A DNA stretch of 64,000 nt. Origin: Candidatus Methylomirabilota bacterium (lineage in GTDB: Bacteria > Methylomirabilota > Methylomirabilia > Methylomirabilales > Methylomirabilaceae). The position numbers were made by a program, and so were the translations under genes. Within the stretch, counting starts at the first letter, position 1. Every line of letters begins with the position of its first letter. Below, piece after piece: positions 23,650-31,332 of the stretch. The stretch covers positions 62,001-126,000 of the forward strand of contig JAGWQH010000082.1 in NCBI GenBank assembly GCA_028870115.1, written 5' to 3'. Below the pieces are notes generated by a model that saw only the letters and a program-made list of their open reading frames with translations, was not told the DNA's origin and made no database searches.

Positions 23650-23665
23650 TATGCCTATGGGCGTA
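23650..23665 (+). promoter_or_regulatory. Operator-like palindrome before thiE
   Basis: TATGC-CTATGG-GCGTA has the same architecture as the LuxR-gene operators (TACGC-N6-GCGTA) with one arm base changed. It ends 38 bases before the thiE start. It also lies in sequence that follows the dispersed repeat, so it could be part of that element's flank rather than a working site. Confidence 0.35.
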
Positions 23666-23703
23666 TCGCAGACACATGCAGTATTGCTCTGCGAGATAGC
23701 TCC

Positions 23704-24348
23704 GTGATTCCCTGGCAGGCATGTCGCCTGTGTGTTATCACCGACCGCCGGTATGCTCGCGGCTTGAGCCACTTCAACATCGCGGCGCGAGCGGTGGAGG
23801 GCGGTGCGTCGATGATCCAGCTTCGGGACAAGGTGGCCGGACCCCGTGAGCTTCTACAGGAGGCGCGTCAGATCGCTCGACTGTGTCAAGAGCGCGGAGT
23901 ACGCTTCATCGTCAATGATAGACTCGACCTGGCCCTGGCGGTCGATGCCGATGGGGTCCACCTTGGGCAGGACGACCTGCCGCCAAAGGCCGCCCGCGCA
24001 CTCCTTGGAATCGGCAAGATTCTGGGGGTTTCGACTCACTCCGTGGAGCAGGCGGTTCGGGCCGCAGAGGAGGGCGCCGATTATCTCGGCATCGGGCCGA
24101 TCTTCGCGACCGGAACGAAAGCCACCGGCTACGAGCCAAAAGGCTGCGAGATCATCCGACAGGTGCAGGCCCGGGTCGATCTTCCGCTCGTGGCCATCGG
24201 CGGCATCACATTGAGCAACGTTGGGATCGTCATTCGAGCCGGGGCGGCCGGAGCCGCGGTAATCTCGGCGATCGTCGGCGCCGATGACATCACCACAGCG
24301 ACTCAGGCCTTCGCAACAGCGATTCGACAAGCGAAGGGCGAGTGCTAA
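23704..24348 (+). CDS. thiE: Thiamine phosphate synthase
   Basis: A 214-residue TIM barrel that joins hydroxymethylpyrimidine pyrophosphate and thiazole phosphate. Motifs are LCVITDRRYARG, MIQLRDKVAGPRELL, FIVNDRLDLALAVDADGVHLGQDDLP, YLGIGPIFATGTK and LVAIGGI. The start is GTG, with no strong ribosome site visible. No TPP riboswitch was recognised in the 218 bases before it. It stands alone between efp and the liv cluster. Confidence 0.93.
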   Translation: MIPWQACRLCVITDRRYARGLSHFNIAARAVEGGASMIQLRDKVAGPRELLQEARQIARLCQERGVRFIVNDRLDLALAVDADGVHLGQDDLPPKAARALLGIGKILGVSTHSVEQAVRAAEEGADYLGIGPIFATGTKATGYEPKGCEIIRQVQARVDLPLVAIGGITLSNVGIVIRAGAAGAAVISAIVGADDITTATQAFATAIRQAKGEC

Positions 24349-24501
24349 TACAGTAGGAAGCCAACGGCAATCTTTTCACAATATTTCTATAGTCGGCAAT
24401 AAGGTTGCGCTCGTAAGTGCTTGTCGATTCGATGTGTGTATGGAATCGGATCCGTTGCATAGCATCATCATGCTGCCACTAATTCGATCGAGGAGGGAAG
24501 A

Positions 24502-25614
24502 ATGGGACGGCGGTGGTTGTGGCTGTGGAAGGCTCTCACGCTTATCCTACTCATTGCCGCAAACGCCCAGGCGGCCGGTGCTATAAAAGTTGGTGTGGCC
24601 GGACCACTGACGGGGGATCAAGGCGCTCTGGGACAGGAGCTGAAGAACGGCGCCATCATTGCCGCAGACGAGTGGAACGCCAAAGGGGGTCTCCTGGGAC
24701 AGAAGATTGAGATCGTCTGGGGTGACGATCAACACGATCCTAAGCAGGCCGTTGCGGTCGCCAATAAGTTTGTCAATGAAGGGGTCGTCGGGGTGATCGG
24801 CCATTTCAACAGCAGTTGCTCGATTCCGGCGTCTACTATCTATCGCGACGGCAAGGTTGTGCAGCTTACCCCTGCGTCGACCAATCCGCAATTCACTGAA
24901 CGCGGCCTGTGGAACGTCTTCCGCGTATGCGGCAGGGATGACCAGCAGGGCGGTGTGGCGGCCAACTTCATTGTGAAGAAGCTAAAGAAGGCGAAGGTCG
25001 CAGTCCTGCACGATAAGACCACATACGGACAAGGGCTGGCAGATGAAACGGTGAAGGCCCTGGAAAAGGCCAGGATCAAGCCTGTCTACTACGGGAGTAT
25101 TACGCAGGGAGAAAAAGACTACCGACCGGTTCTGACCGCTGTCAGACAGACCGATCCGGGAGTCCTCTTTTACGGCGGCATCTATCCGGAGGCCATCCTG
25201 ATCACGAAGCAGATGCGCGAACTGGGAATGAAAACGATCTTTATTAGTGGCGACGGCGTCTGGGCCAAGGAGTTCGTTGAGATTGCGGGTAAGGCTGCGG
25301 AGGGCGCCTTTATCACGTTCACCCCGGACCAAACAAAGATCAAGGAAGCCCAGGGAGTCATCCAGCGGCACAAAGAAAAGTTTGGCACCGCGGTGGGAGC
25401 CTACACCGTGTATAGCTATGTGGCCGCCGTGCTTCTCTTCGATGCGATTGCCGCGACTCAATCTACCGATGGCGTCAAGATCGCGGACTATATCAGGAAG
25501 ACGAAATGGAAAACCGCTCTCGGACCGATTCAGTTCGATAAAAAGGGTGACGTGCTGGTGTCGCCCTACGTGATCTGGGAGGTGAAGAACGGAAAGTTTG
25601 TGGAACTCCAGTAG
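24502..25614 (+). CDS. livK: Branched-chain amino-acid ABC transporter, binding protein 1
   Basis: A 370-residue periplasmic binding protein. Signal peptide LTLILLIAANAQA, then IKVGVAGPLTGDQGALGQEL, the standard start of type I Leu/Ile/Val-binding proteins; the two lobes and the late KTALGPIQFDKKGDV are present. GAGGAGGGAAG precedes the ATG. Substrate could be branched-chain or other amino acids or amides; sequence alone does not decide. A strong stem-loop separates it from livH, a common way to keep the binding protein in excess. Confidence 0.9.
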   Translation: MGRRWLWLWKALTLILLIAANAQAAGAIKVGVAGPLTGDQGALGQELKNGAIIAADEWNAKGGLLGQKIEIVWGDDQHDPKQAVAVANKFVNEGVVGVIGHFNSSCSIPASTIYRDGKVVQLTPASTNPQFTERGLWNVFRVCGRDDQQGGVAANFIVKKLKKAKVAVLHDKTTYGQGLADETVKALEKARIKPVYYGSITQGEKDYRPVLTAVRQTDPGVLFYGGIYPEAILITKQMRELGMKTIFISGDGVWAKEFVEIAGKAAEGAFITFTPDQTKIKEAQGVIQRHKEKFGTAVGAYTVYSYVAAVLLFDAIAATQSTDGVKIADYIRKTKWKTALGPIQFDKKGDVLVSPYVIWEVKNGKFVELQ

Positions 25615-25637
25615 GCGGAAAGGGTACTTGTGACGTA

Positions 25638-25673
25638 AAAGGGAGGGAAGGGAGCCATCTCTTCCCTCCCTTT
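25638..25673 (+). terminator. Stem-loop between livK and livH
   Basis: Perfect 13-base arms AAAGGGAGGGAAG (25638-25650) and CTTCCCTCCCTTT (25661-25673) around a 10-base loop, ending in TTT. It lies in the 72-base gap between binding protein and permease. It may act as a partial terminator or as a 3' stabiliser of the livK message. Confidence 0.6.
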
Positions 25674-25686
25674 GCGTTGAGGGGAC

Positions 25687-26589
25687 ATGCTGCTTCAACA
25701 GTTGGTGAACGGGTTAACGCTTGGTAGTGTCTATGCGCTGATCGCGCTGGGCTATACCATGGTCTACGGGATCATTGAGCTGATTAACTTCGCCCACGGC
25801 GAAATCTACATGTTGGGCGCCTACATTGGAATCATCACCTTCAGTCTCCTGACCACGCTTCATCTGACATCTCCGGATTCCGGCATCACCCTCCTCTGCA
25901 TGATGATCGCGGCGATTCTCTTCTGCGGCGCCTACGGCATCACCATTGAACGGTTGGCCTACAGGCCGCTGCGTAGCGCCCCGCGTCTGTCTCCGCTCAT
26001 CAGCGCTCTGGGCGTCTCGATCTTTCTCCAGAATTTCGTCATGCTGGCCCAGGGGCCCAGGGATAAGGGGTTCCCTGAACTGTTCATCCAGGGTGGAATC
26101 GACCTGCCGGGTGGCAGGATCAGCGCAATCCAGATCTTCATCATAGTCACCTCTGTCCTGATGATGTGCGGGCTTCACCTGTTGGTGCGCCGGACCAAGA
26201 TCGGTAAGGCGATGCGGGCAGCAGCCCAGGATAAGCAGATGGCCAGCCTAGTCGGTATCGATGTGAACCGAGTGATCAGTGTGACGTTCCTTATCGGTTC
26301 GGCGCTCGCGGCAGTGGCTGGCGTAATGGTCGGAATGTACTATGGTCTGATTAACTTCTACATCGGCTACATCGCCGGCATTAAGGCCTTTACCGCCGCT
26401 GTGCTGGGGGGGATCGGCAGCATTCCCGGCGCGATGCTGGGAGGAGTGCTGCTGGGTCTCATTGAGAGCCTGGGGGCGGGCTATATCTCCAGTGAGTACA
26501 AAGATGTGTTCGCGTTTGCTATCCTGATTCTTGTACTGATCTTTCGCCCCTCGGGCCTATTGGGTACGGACACATCAAAACGCGCCTAG
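25687..26589 (+). CDS. livH: Branched-chain amino-acid ABC permease LivH
   Basis: A 300-residue inner-membrane permease with about eight hydrophobic helices. It begins LLQQLVNGLTLGSVYALIAL and has the family segments ELINFAHGEIYMLGAY and the GGIGSIPGAMLGGVLLGLIE region that contacts the ATPase. Seven bases separate it from the fused permease-ATPase gene downstream. Confidence 0.94.
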   Translation: MLLQQLVNGLTLGSVYALIALGYTMVYGIIELINFAHGEIYMLGAYIGIITFSLLTTLHLTSPDSGITLLCMMIAAILFCGAYGITIERLAYRPLRSAPRLSPLISALGVSIFLQNFVMLAQGPRDKGFPELFIQGGIDLPGGRISAIQIFIIVTSVLMMCGLHLLVRRTKIGKAMRAAAQDKQMASLVGIDVNRVISVTFLIGSALAAVAGVMVGMYYGLINFYIGYIAGIKAFTAAVLGGIGSIPGAMLGGVLLGLIESLGAGYISSEYKDVFAFAILILVLIFRPSGLLGTDTSKRA

Positions 26590-26596
26590 GAACACC

Positions 26597-28663
26597 ATGC
26601 GAACCTTGTCGCATTCTCTTCCATTCTATCGCCGCCCTTTGGCGAAAATCATTCTAACCAGTCTGTGGCTGGGACTGCTGTCGCTGCCTCTCATGATAGA
26701 GTTGGACGCCCACTATTTTGGCCTGGGACGTCCCCTCATGGTTACCGGCGTTGTGGCGCTGCTCGGCCTCATGCAGTGGTTCGTTTCCCAATGGCGAAGA
26801 AAATCACCGGTGTGGATGGATCGTCTGGTGGAGGCCGGTGGGGCTACTGTTCGCAGCCTGACCCAGCGCATCAATCGTCGCCCGCTCTACATTCTGATGC
26901 TCGCCGCTGCGATTGTGATCCCCCTTGGTCTGAATCGGTATTACATCGATGTGTTGACCCAGGTGGGGATCTATGTGACGCTGGCGCTCGGACTCAACAT
27001 CGTCGTGGGCCTGGCGGGGCTGCTGAATCTCGGCTACATCGCGTTTTATGCCGTAGGAGCCTATGCGTACGGTCTGCTCGCAACCCGGGTTGGCTTCTCG
27101 TTCTGGGAGGTCTTGCCGTTGGGGGCGGTTCTGGCGGCCATCTTCGGCGTTGTACTCGGCTTCCCGGCCCTGCGTCTGCGGGGCGATTACCTGGCGATTG
27201 TCACGCTCGGGTTCGGTGAGATGATCCGGATCGTTCTGAACAATTGGGATAGCGTGACAGGCGGACCTAACGGGATTATCGGGATCGCACGCCCGAGTCT
27301 TTTCGGATTCACCTTTTCCCACCCGATCCACTACTACTACCTGATCCTTGCTGTCGTTCTGCTCACAATCTTCGCAGTCAATCGGCTCAATCAGTCGCGT
27401 CTTGGTCGCGCCTGGACCGCGATGCGCGATGACGAGATCGCCGCTGAGGCGATGGGGATCGACCTGGTCAAGACGAAGCTGCTCGCGTTCGGTCTTGGCG
27501 CGACGTGGGCGGGAGTTGCGGGTGTCTTCTTTGCGAGTAAGATGACATTCATCTCTCCTGAGAGCTTCACATTTTTTGAATCGGTCATCGTTCTCTGTAT
27601 GGTCGTGCTTGGCGGGATGGGAAGCATACCAGGAGTGATCCTTGGGGCCGCACTGCTGTTGATCCTGCCCGAGATAATGCGGCAGTTTGCGCTGTACCGC
27701 ATGTTGGTCTTTGGGGCGGCCATGGTTGGGATGATGGTGATTCGACCAAGGGGGCTGCTTACCGCGCGCCGACGGACGATCCCCATCGGGCATAAGGGGT
27801 TGTCTCGCGCCTCAGTGGCGAGCGGGCCTCAGGCCCATTCGGCGGACTTACGGCGGGTCGGTCCGACCCCACAACTGCCGAGTGATACGATCACGATCCT
27901 ACTTGAAACACGAAAGCTGTCGATAGATTTCGGCGGTCTCCGAGCACTTGATATGGTCGATCTCAGCGTGAAGGCGGGGGAAATTGTCAGCCTGATCGGC
28001 CCCAACGGGGCCGGTAAAACCACCTTTTTTAATTGTGTGACAGGCCTCTTCGCTCCATCGTCCGGAGAGATCCGCTATCGCGGTGAAAACCTGGTCGGCC
28101 TGAGGCCAAATCAGGTGGCCGCGAAGGGGGTGACCCGCACCTTTCAGAACATTCGGTTGTTCCACGACATGACGGTGCTCGAGAACGTTATGGTAGGGGG
28201 CCACTGTCGGATGCGGGCTGGAGTGATCGGCGCGATCATCCGACCGAAAGGCGTGATCAAAGAAGAGGAGGAGTTGGTGGCAAAAGGGTGTGACCTGCTG
28301 CGGTTCGTAGGCCTCGAGGAAAAAAGCGATCTATGGGCAAGCCAACTTCCATACGGCGACCAACGACGCCTTGAGATCGCGAGGGCGATGACAAGCGACC
28401 CGACCCTCTTACTCCTGGATGAGCCGGCCGCGGGGATGAACCCTCAGGAGACCAACGCCCTCATGGAGTTGATCCATGCAATTCGCGCCCGGGGCATTAC
28501 CGTTCTGCTCATCGAGCACCACATGAAGCTGGTGATGGGCATTTCGGAACGGGTAGTCGTTCTCGACCACGGGATCAAGATCGCCGAAGGCAGACCGGAA
28601 GAGATCAAGGCCGACCCCAGAGTGATCGGCGCCTATCTCGGGAAAGAGTCGGTACATGCTTAG
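26597..28663 (+). CDS. Fused LivM permease - LivG ATPase
   Basis: A 688-residue protein combining two subunits that are usually separate. Residues 1-390 are a LivM permease: two extra N-terminal helices, then LNIVVGLAGLLNLGYIAFYA and MVVLGGMGSIPGVILGAALL. A basic, repeat-like linker (about 391-430) leads to a complete LivG ATPase with Walker A GPNGAGKTT (468-476), the LivG-type signature LPYGDQRRLEIARA (584-597) and Walker B LLLLDEPAAGMNP (604-616). The frame is unbroken throughout. It overlaps livF by eight bases. Confidence 0.92.
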   Translation: MRTLSHSLPFYRRPLAKIILTSLWLGLLSLPLMIELDAHYFGLGRPLMVTGVVALLGLMQWFVSQWRRKSPVWMDRLVEAGGATVRSLTQRINRRPLYILMLAAAIVIPLGLNRYYIDVLTQVGIYVTLALGLNIVVGLAGLLNLGYIAFYAVGAYAYGLLATRVGFSFWEVLPLGAVLAAIFGVVLGFPALRLRGDYLAIVTLGFGEMIRIVLNNWDSVTGGPNGIIGIARPSLFGFTFSHPIHYYYLILAVVLLTIFAVNRLNQSRLGRAWTAMRDDEIAAEAMGIDLVKTKLLAFGLGATWAGVAGVFFASKMTFISPESFTFFESVIVLCMVVLGGMGSIPGVILGAALLLILPEIMRQFALYRMLVFGAAMVGMMVIRPRGLLTARRRTIPIGHKGLSRASVASGPQAHSADLRRVGPTPQLPSDTITILLETRKLSIDFGGLRALDMVDLSVKAGEIVSLIGPNGAGKTTFFNCVTGLFAPSSGEIRYRGENLVGLRPNQVAAKGVTRTFQNIRLFHDMTVLENVMVGGHCRMRAGVIGAIIRPKGVIKEEEELVAKGCDLLRFVGLEEKSDLWASQLPYGDQRRLEIARAMTSDPTLLLLDEPAAGMNPQETNALMELIHAIRARGITVLLIEHHMKLVMGISERVVVLDHGIKIAEGRPEEIKADPRVIGAYLGKESVHA

Positions 28664-29360
28664 CCTGCAAGAGGTACATGTCCATTACGGCGCCATCCAC
28701 GCGCTCAGGGGGATAAGTCTTGAGGTGAAGGAGGGTGAGATCGTTACACTGATCGGTGCCAACGGGGCCGGGAAGTCATCGACGTTAATGACGATTTCCG
28801 GAATCCTGAGACCAACTAACGGACGGATCATCTTCGAGGATGAGGATCTGACTCACCTGCCACCCCATGCCATCGTCGAGCGTGGCATCTCACAGGTCCC
28901 CGAGGGGCGGAGAATCTTTCCAACGCTGACCGTCCTGGAAAATCTGGAGATGGGCGCCTACACCCGCGCTGATAGCGCAGAGATCCGTCAGGACCTCGAT
29001 CGGGTATTTCAACTCTTCCCGCTGCTGAAAGACCGCCGATTGCAACCGGGCGGAACCCTCTCCGGCGGCGAACAGCAGATGTTGGCTATCGGTCGCGCCC
29101 TGATGGCGCGCCCACGGCTCTTGCTGCTGGATGAACCTTCGCTCGGACTGGCCCCCAAATTGGTAGAGACAATCTTCGAGGTGATTCGAGAGATTAATGC
29201 CCAATCGACAACCATCCTGCTGGTCGAGCAAAACGCGCACATGGCCCTGCGGATCGCGGCCAAAGGGTACGTCATGGAGGTCGGTCGGATCGTACTGAGC
29301 GATGAAGCTGAAAACCTTATGGCCAATGGTGAAGTTCGAAGCGCCTACCTTGGGGAGTAA
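28656..29360 (+). CDS. livF: Branched-chain amino-acid ABC transporter ATPase LivF
   Basis: A 234-residue ATPase with Walker A GANGAGKSS, signature LSGGEQQMLAIGRAL, Walker B LLLLDEPSLGLAP and the H-loop position replaced by LLVEQNAHMAL as usual for LivF. It should pair with the LivG half of the upstream fusion as the nucleotide-binding heterodimer. Its 3' end overlaps the next gene. Confidence 0.95.
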   Translation: MLSLQEVHVHYGAIHALRGISLEVKEGEIVTLIGANGAGKSSTLMTISGILRPTNGRIIFEDEDLTHLPPHAIVERGISQVPEGRRIFPTLTVLENLEMGAYTRADSAEIRQDLDRVFQLFPLLKDRRLQPGGTLSGGEQQMLAIGRALMARPRLLLLDEPSLGLAPKLVETIFEVIREINAQSTTILLVEQNAHMALRIAAKGYVMEVGRIVLSDEAENLMANGEVRSAYLGE

Positions 29361-30558
29361 TCGCCGGAAAAAGTCGGCTTGTTCTGTAGCCCGTATCGTC
29401 GTGGCCTTCCTGGCGCTCGCCTTGGCGTACATTCCGCAGACGTCAGCGGCGGGGGACGCACAGAGGGTTTCCGACATTACGATCGGGATCGTGGGTCCGA
29501 TGTCGGGCGACATGGCGCACCTGGGCCGCTATGTACGGGAGGCGGCGGCATTGGCTGTCGAGGAGTGGAACGAGAAGGGAGGTATCCAGGGGCATCGCAT
29601 TCAACTCCTACTGGAGGACGATCGTAACGATCCCTTGGAGGCGGTTGCTGCAGCCAAACGATTGGTGCAGGCAGGGGTCTGGGGTGTGATCGGCGACCTG
29701 ACGTCAGCCGCCTCGCTTCCGGCTTCAGCGATCTATCAGGCAGCCGGAATTCCTCAGATCACACCCTCAAGCACCGACCCGCGACTCACAGAGCAGGGGT
29801 TCCAGAGCCTCTTTCGTACGTGCGGTCGAGATGATCAGCAGGGACGGGTGGCGGCCGAGTTCGTCCTTGACAGGCTTCACCCTCGCCGGATAGTGATCCT
29901 GTACGATCGAACGGCTTACGGTCAGGCGCTTGCAGAGGCTTTCAAGCGGCGGATCGTACATGCGCTGCGCGGCCTTCGTGTGACCAGCATGGCGCTTTCG
30001 TCGGACAGGAAAGATCTTAACTCTGTGGTCGAACAGATCAAGGCGAAGGAGCCGGACCTGGTGTATTTCGGGGGGCTGTATCACGAGGGCGGTCTGCTGG
30101 CGAAAAGGCTCCGGGAGGAGGGTGTCCAGGCTACTCTGGTCAGTGGGGATGGGGTGTTCGGAACGGAGTTCGTCAATCTGGCCGGAGAGGCTGCGGCGGC
30201 AGGGACCTATCTGACCTTCGCTCCCGACCCTATGCTGCTGCCAACTGCTGAGGCCGCCATCAAGCGCTTTCACGCTCGGTACAGCGCCATCGGCCCATAT
30301 TCGCTGTACGCGTACGACGCGGCAGGCGCGCTTTTTACGGCCATTGCCGATGCCAGGCCAACAACTCCGTCGCGGCCTCATTTACTTCGGGTCTCGCAGG
30401 TCTTGCATCGGATGACCTACATGGGCGCTCTCGGCCGGCTCCGGTGGGACCATAAGGGCGATCTGGTCAAGCCACCCTATGTAATCTATCAGGTCAAGAA
30501 AGGGGGTAGCTTTCAAGGATGGTTCGAACAGGTGACCGATCGAACGCTCAAGCGATAA
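29326..30558 (+). CDS. Branched-chain amino-acid ABC transporter, binding protein 2
   Basis: About 410 residues: a signal peptide (ARIVVAFLALALAYIPQTSA) then ITIGIVGPMSGDMAHLGRYV. It is a divergent relative of the binding protein at 24502, sharing the QQGRVAAEFV/QQGGVAANFI stretch and a similar late segment (YMGALGRLRWDHKGDL). Both binding proteins presumably serve one transporter with different ligands. The start is uncertain (ATG at 29302 or 29326), and all options lie within livF. Confidence 0.85.
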   Translation: MVKFEAPTLGSNRRKKSACSVARIVVAFLALALAYIPQTSAAGDAQRVSDITIGIVGPMSGDMAHLGRYVREAAALAVEEWNEKGGIQGHRIQLLLEDDRNDPLEAVAAAKRLVQAGVWGVIGDLTSAASLPASAIYQAAGIPQITPSSTDPRLTEQGFQSLFRTCGRDDQQGRVAAEFVLDRLHPRRIVILYDRTAYGQALAEAFKRRIVHALRGLRVTSMALSSDRKDLNSVVEQIKAKEPDLVYFGGLYHEGGLLAKRLREEGVQATLVSGDGVFGTEFVNLAGEAAAAGTYLTFAPDPMLLPTAEAAIKRFHARYSAIGPYSLYAYDAAGALFTAIADARPTTPSRPHLLRVSQVLHRMTYMGALGRLRWDHKGDLVKPPYVIYQVKKGGSFQGWFEQVTDRTLKR

Positions 30559-31184
30559 GACCTGCGGTCGTACCTGAGATCCCGTCAGCTTCTGCGGTGG
30601 CTCGCGCCGTCTTGGTTCTCCGGAAGGGGGGTCTGGTCGCGTTTCCCACCGACACCCTGTACGCCCTCGGAGCTGATGCTTCAAACCCGCTTGCCGTCAG
30701 GCGCGTCTTTGTCGCGAAGGGTCGTAGTCTGAGGAGTCCTATCCCGCTGCTGGTAGCCGACCTCATGATGGCGACCAGGCTGGTTGGTGAACTGCCTGAG
30801 GCGGCCGTTCGGCTTGCCGAGCGCTACTGGCCCGGTCCGCTTACCCTCATCGTGCGGGCCCCTCGCGGGATCTGCACGCTGCTCACTGCAGGGACCGGTC
30901 GAATCGGCCTCAGGGCCCCGGATGCAGCCGTTGCGCTTACGCTGATCCGCCAGTTCGGCGGCCCGGTGACCGGAACAAGCGCGAACCGGTCGAGGGATAA
31001 AGATCCCTTGGACGCCCATGAGGTGCTACGGCAGTTGGGGGATCAGGTGGACCTGGTTCTGGATGGGGGTCCTGTGGCCGGTCGGAGTCCGTCAACCGTT
31101 GTGGACGTTACCGTCAGCCCGCCCGTCATTGTAAGACGTGGTCCAGTCCGGCAAGAAGAGATCCTGAGACTGCTAGGACTGTAG
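30519..31184 (+). CDS. Sua5/YciO/YrdC-family threonylcarbamoyl-AMP synthase
   Basis: A 221-residue YrdC-domain protein. GGLVAFPTDTLYALGADASN, VFVAKGRSLRSPIPLLV (the KxR and later Pro/Leu motif), RYWPGPLTLIVRAP, RIGLRAPDAAVA, PVTGTSANRS and the late STVVDVT are typical of enzymes making threonylcarbamoyl-AMP for the t6A tRNA modification. Its start overlaps the preceding binding-protein gene by 40 bases. It could instead be a YciO-like paralogue. Confidence 0.88.
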   Translation: MVRTGDRSNAQAIRPAVVPEIPSASAVARAVLVLRKGGLVAFPTDTLYALGADASNPLAVRRVFVAKGRSLRSPIPLLVADLMMATRLVGELPEAAVRLAERYWPGPLTLIVRAPRGICTLLTAGTGRIGLRAPDAAVALTLIRQFGGPVTGTSANRSRDKDPLDAHEVLRQLGDQVDLVLDGGPVAGRSPSTVVDVTVSPPVIVRRGPVRQEEILRLLGL

Positions 31185-31295
31185 GCACACTTTACAAAGA
31201 AGGCGGGCGTGACGTCGAATTGAAACTTCCTGAAAGCTTTTGGAAAGTCCGCGAAAATGTGCTAAAAATAAAGTGTTACAAAGGGCTATGGGATA

Positions 31296-31324
31296 TTGAC
31301 AGCATAGATCAGCAACGATAGGTA
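31296..31324 (+). promoter_or_regulatory. Possible promoter of the (p)ppGpp gene
   Basis: TTGACA at 31296-31301, a 17-base spacer and TAGGTA at 31319-31324. Transcription would begin only a few bases before the ATG at 31333, leaving almost no leader, so either the message is leaderless or the match is misleading. Confidence 0.3.
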
Positions 31325-31332
31325 CAAGCGCC

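Noticed and set aside
23486-23703. TPP riboswitch before thiE
   Set aside because: The conserved CTGAGA and ACCTGATC-type core segments are absent; the region is mostly the dispersed repeat.
29302-29360. Frameshift between livF and the second binding protein
   Set aside because: Both reading frames are complete; the overlap is ordinary coupling, not a broken gene.
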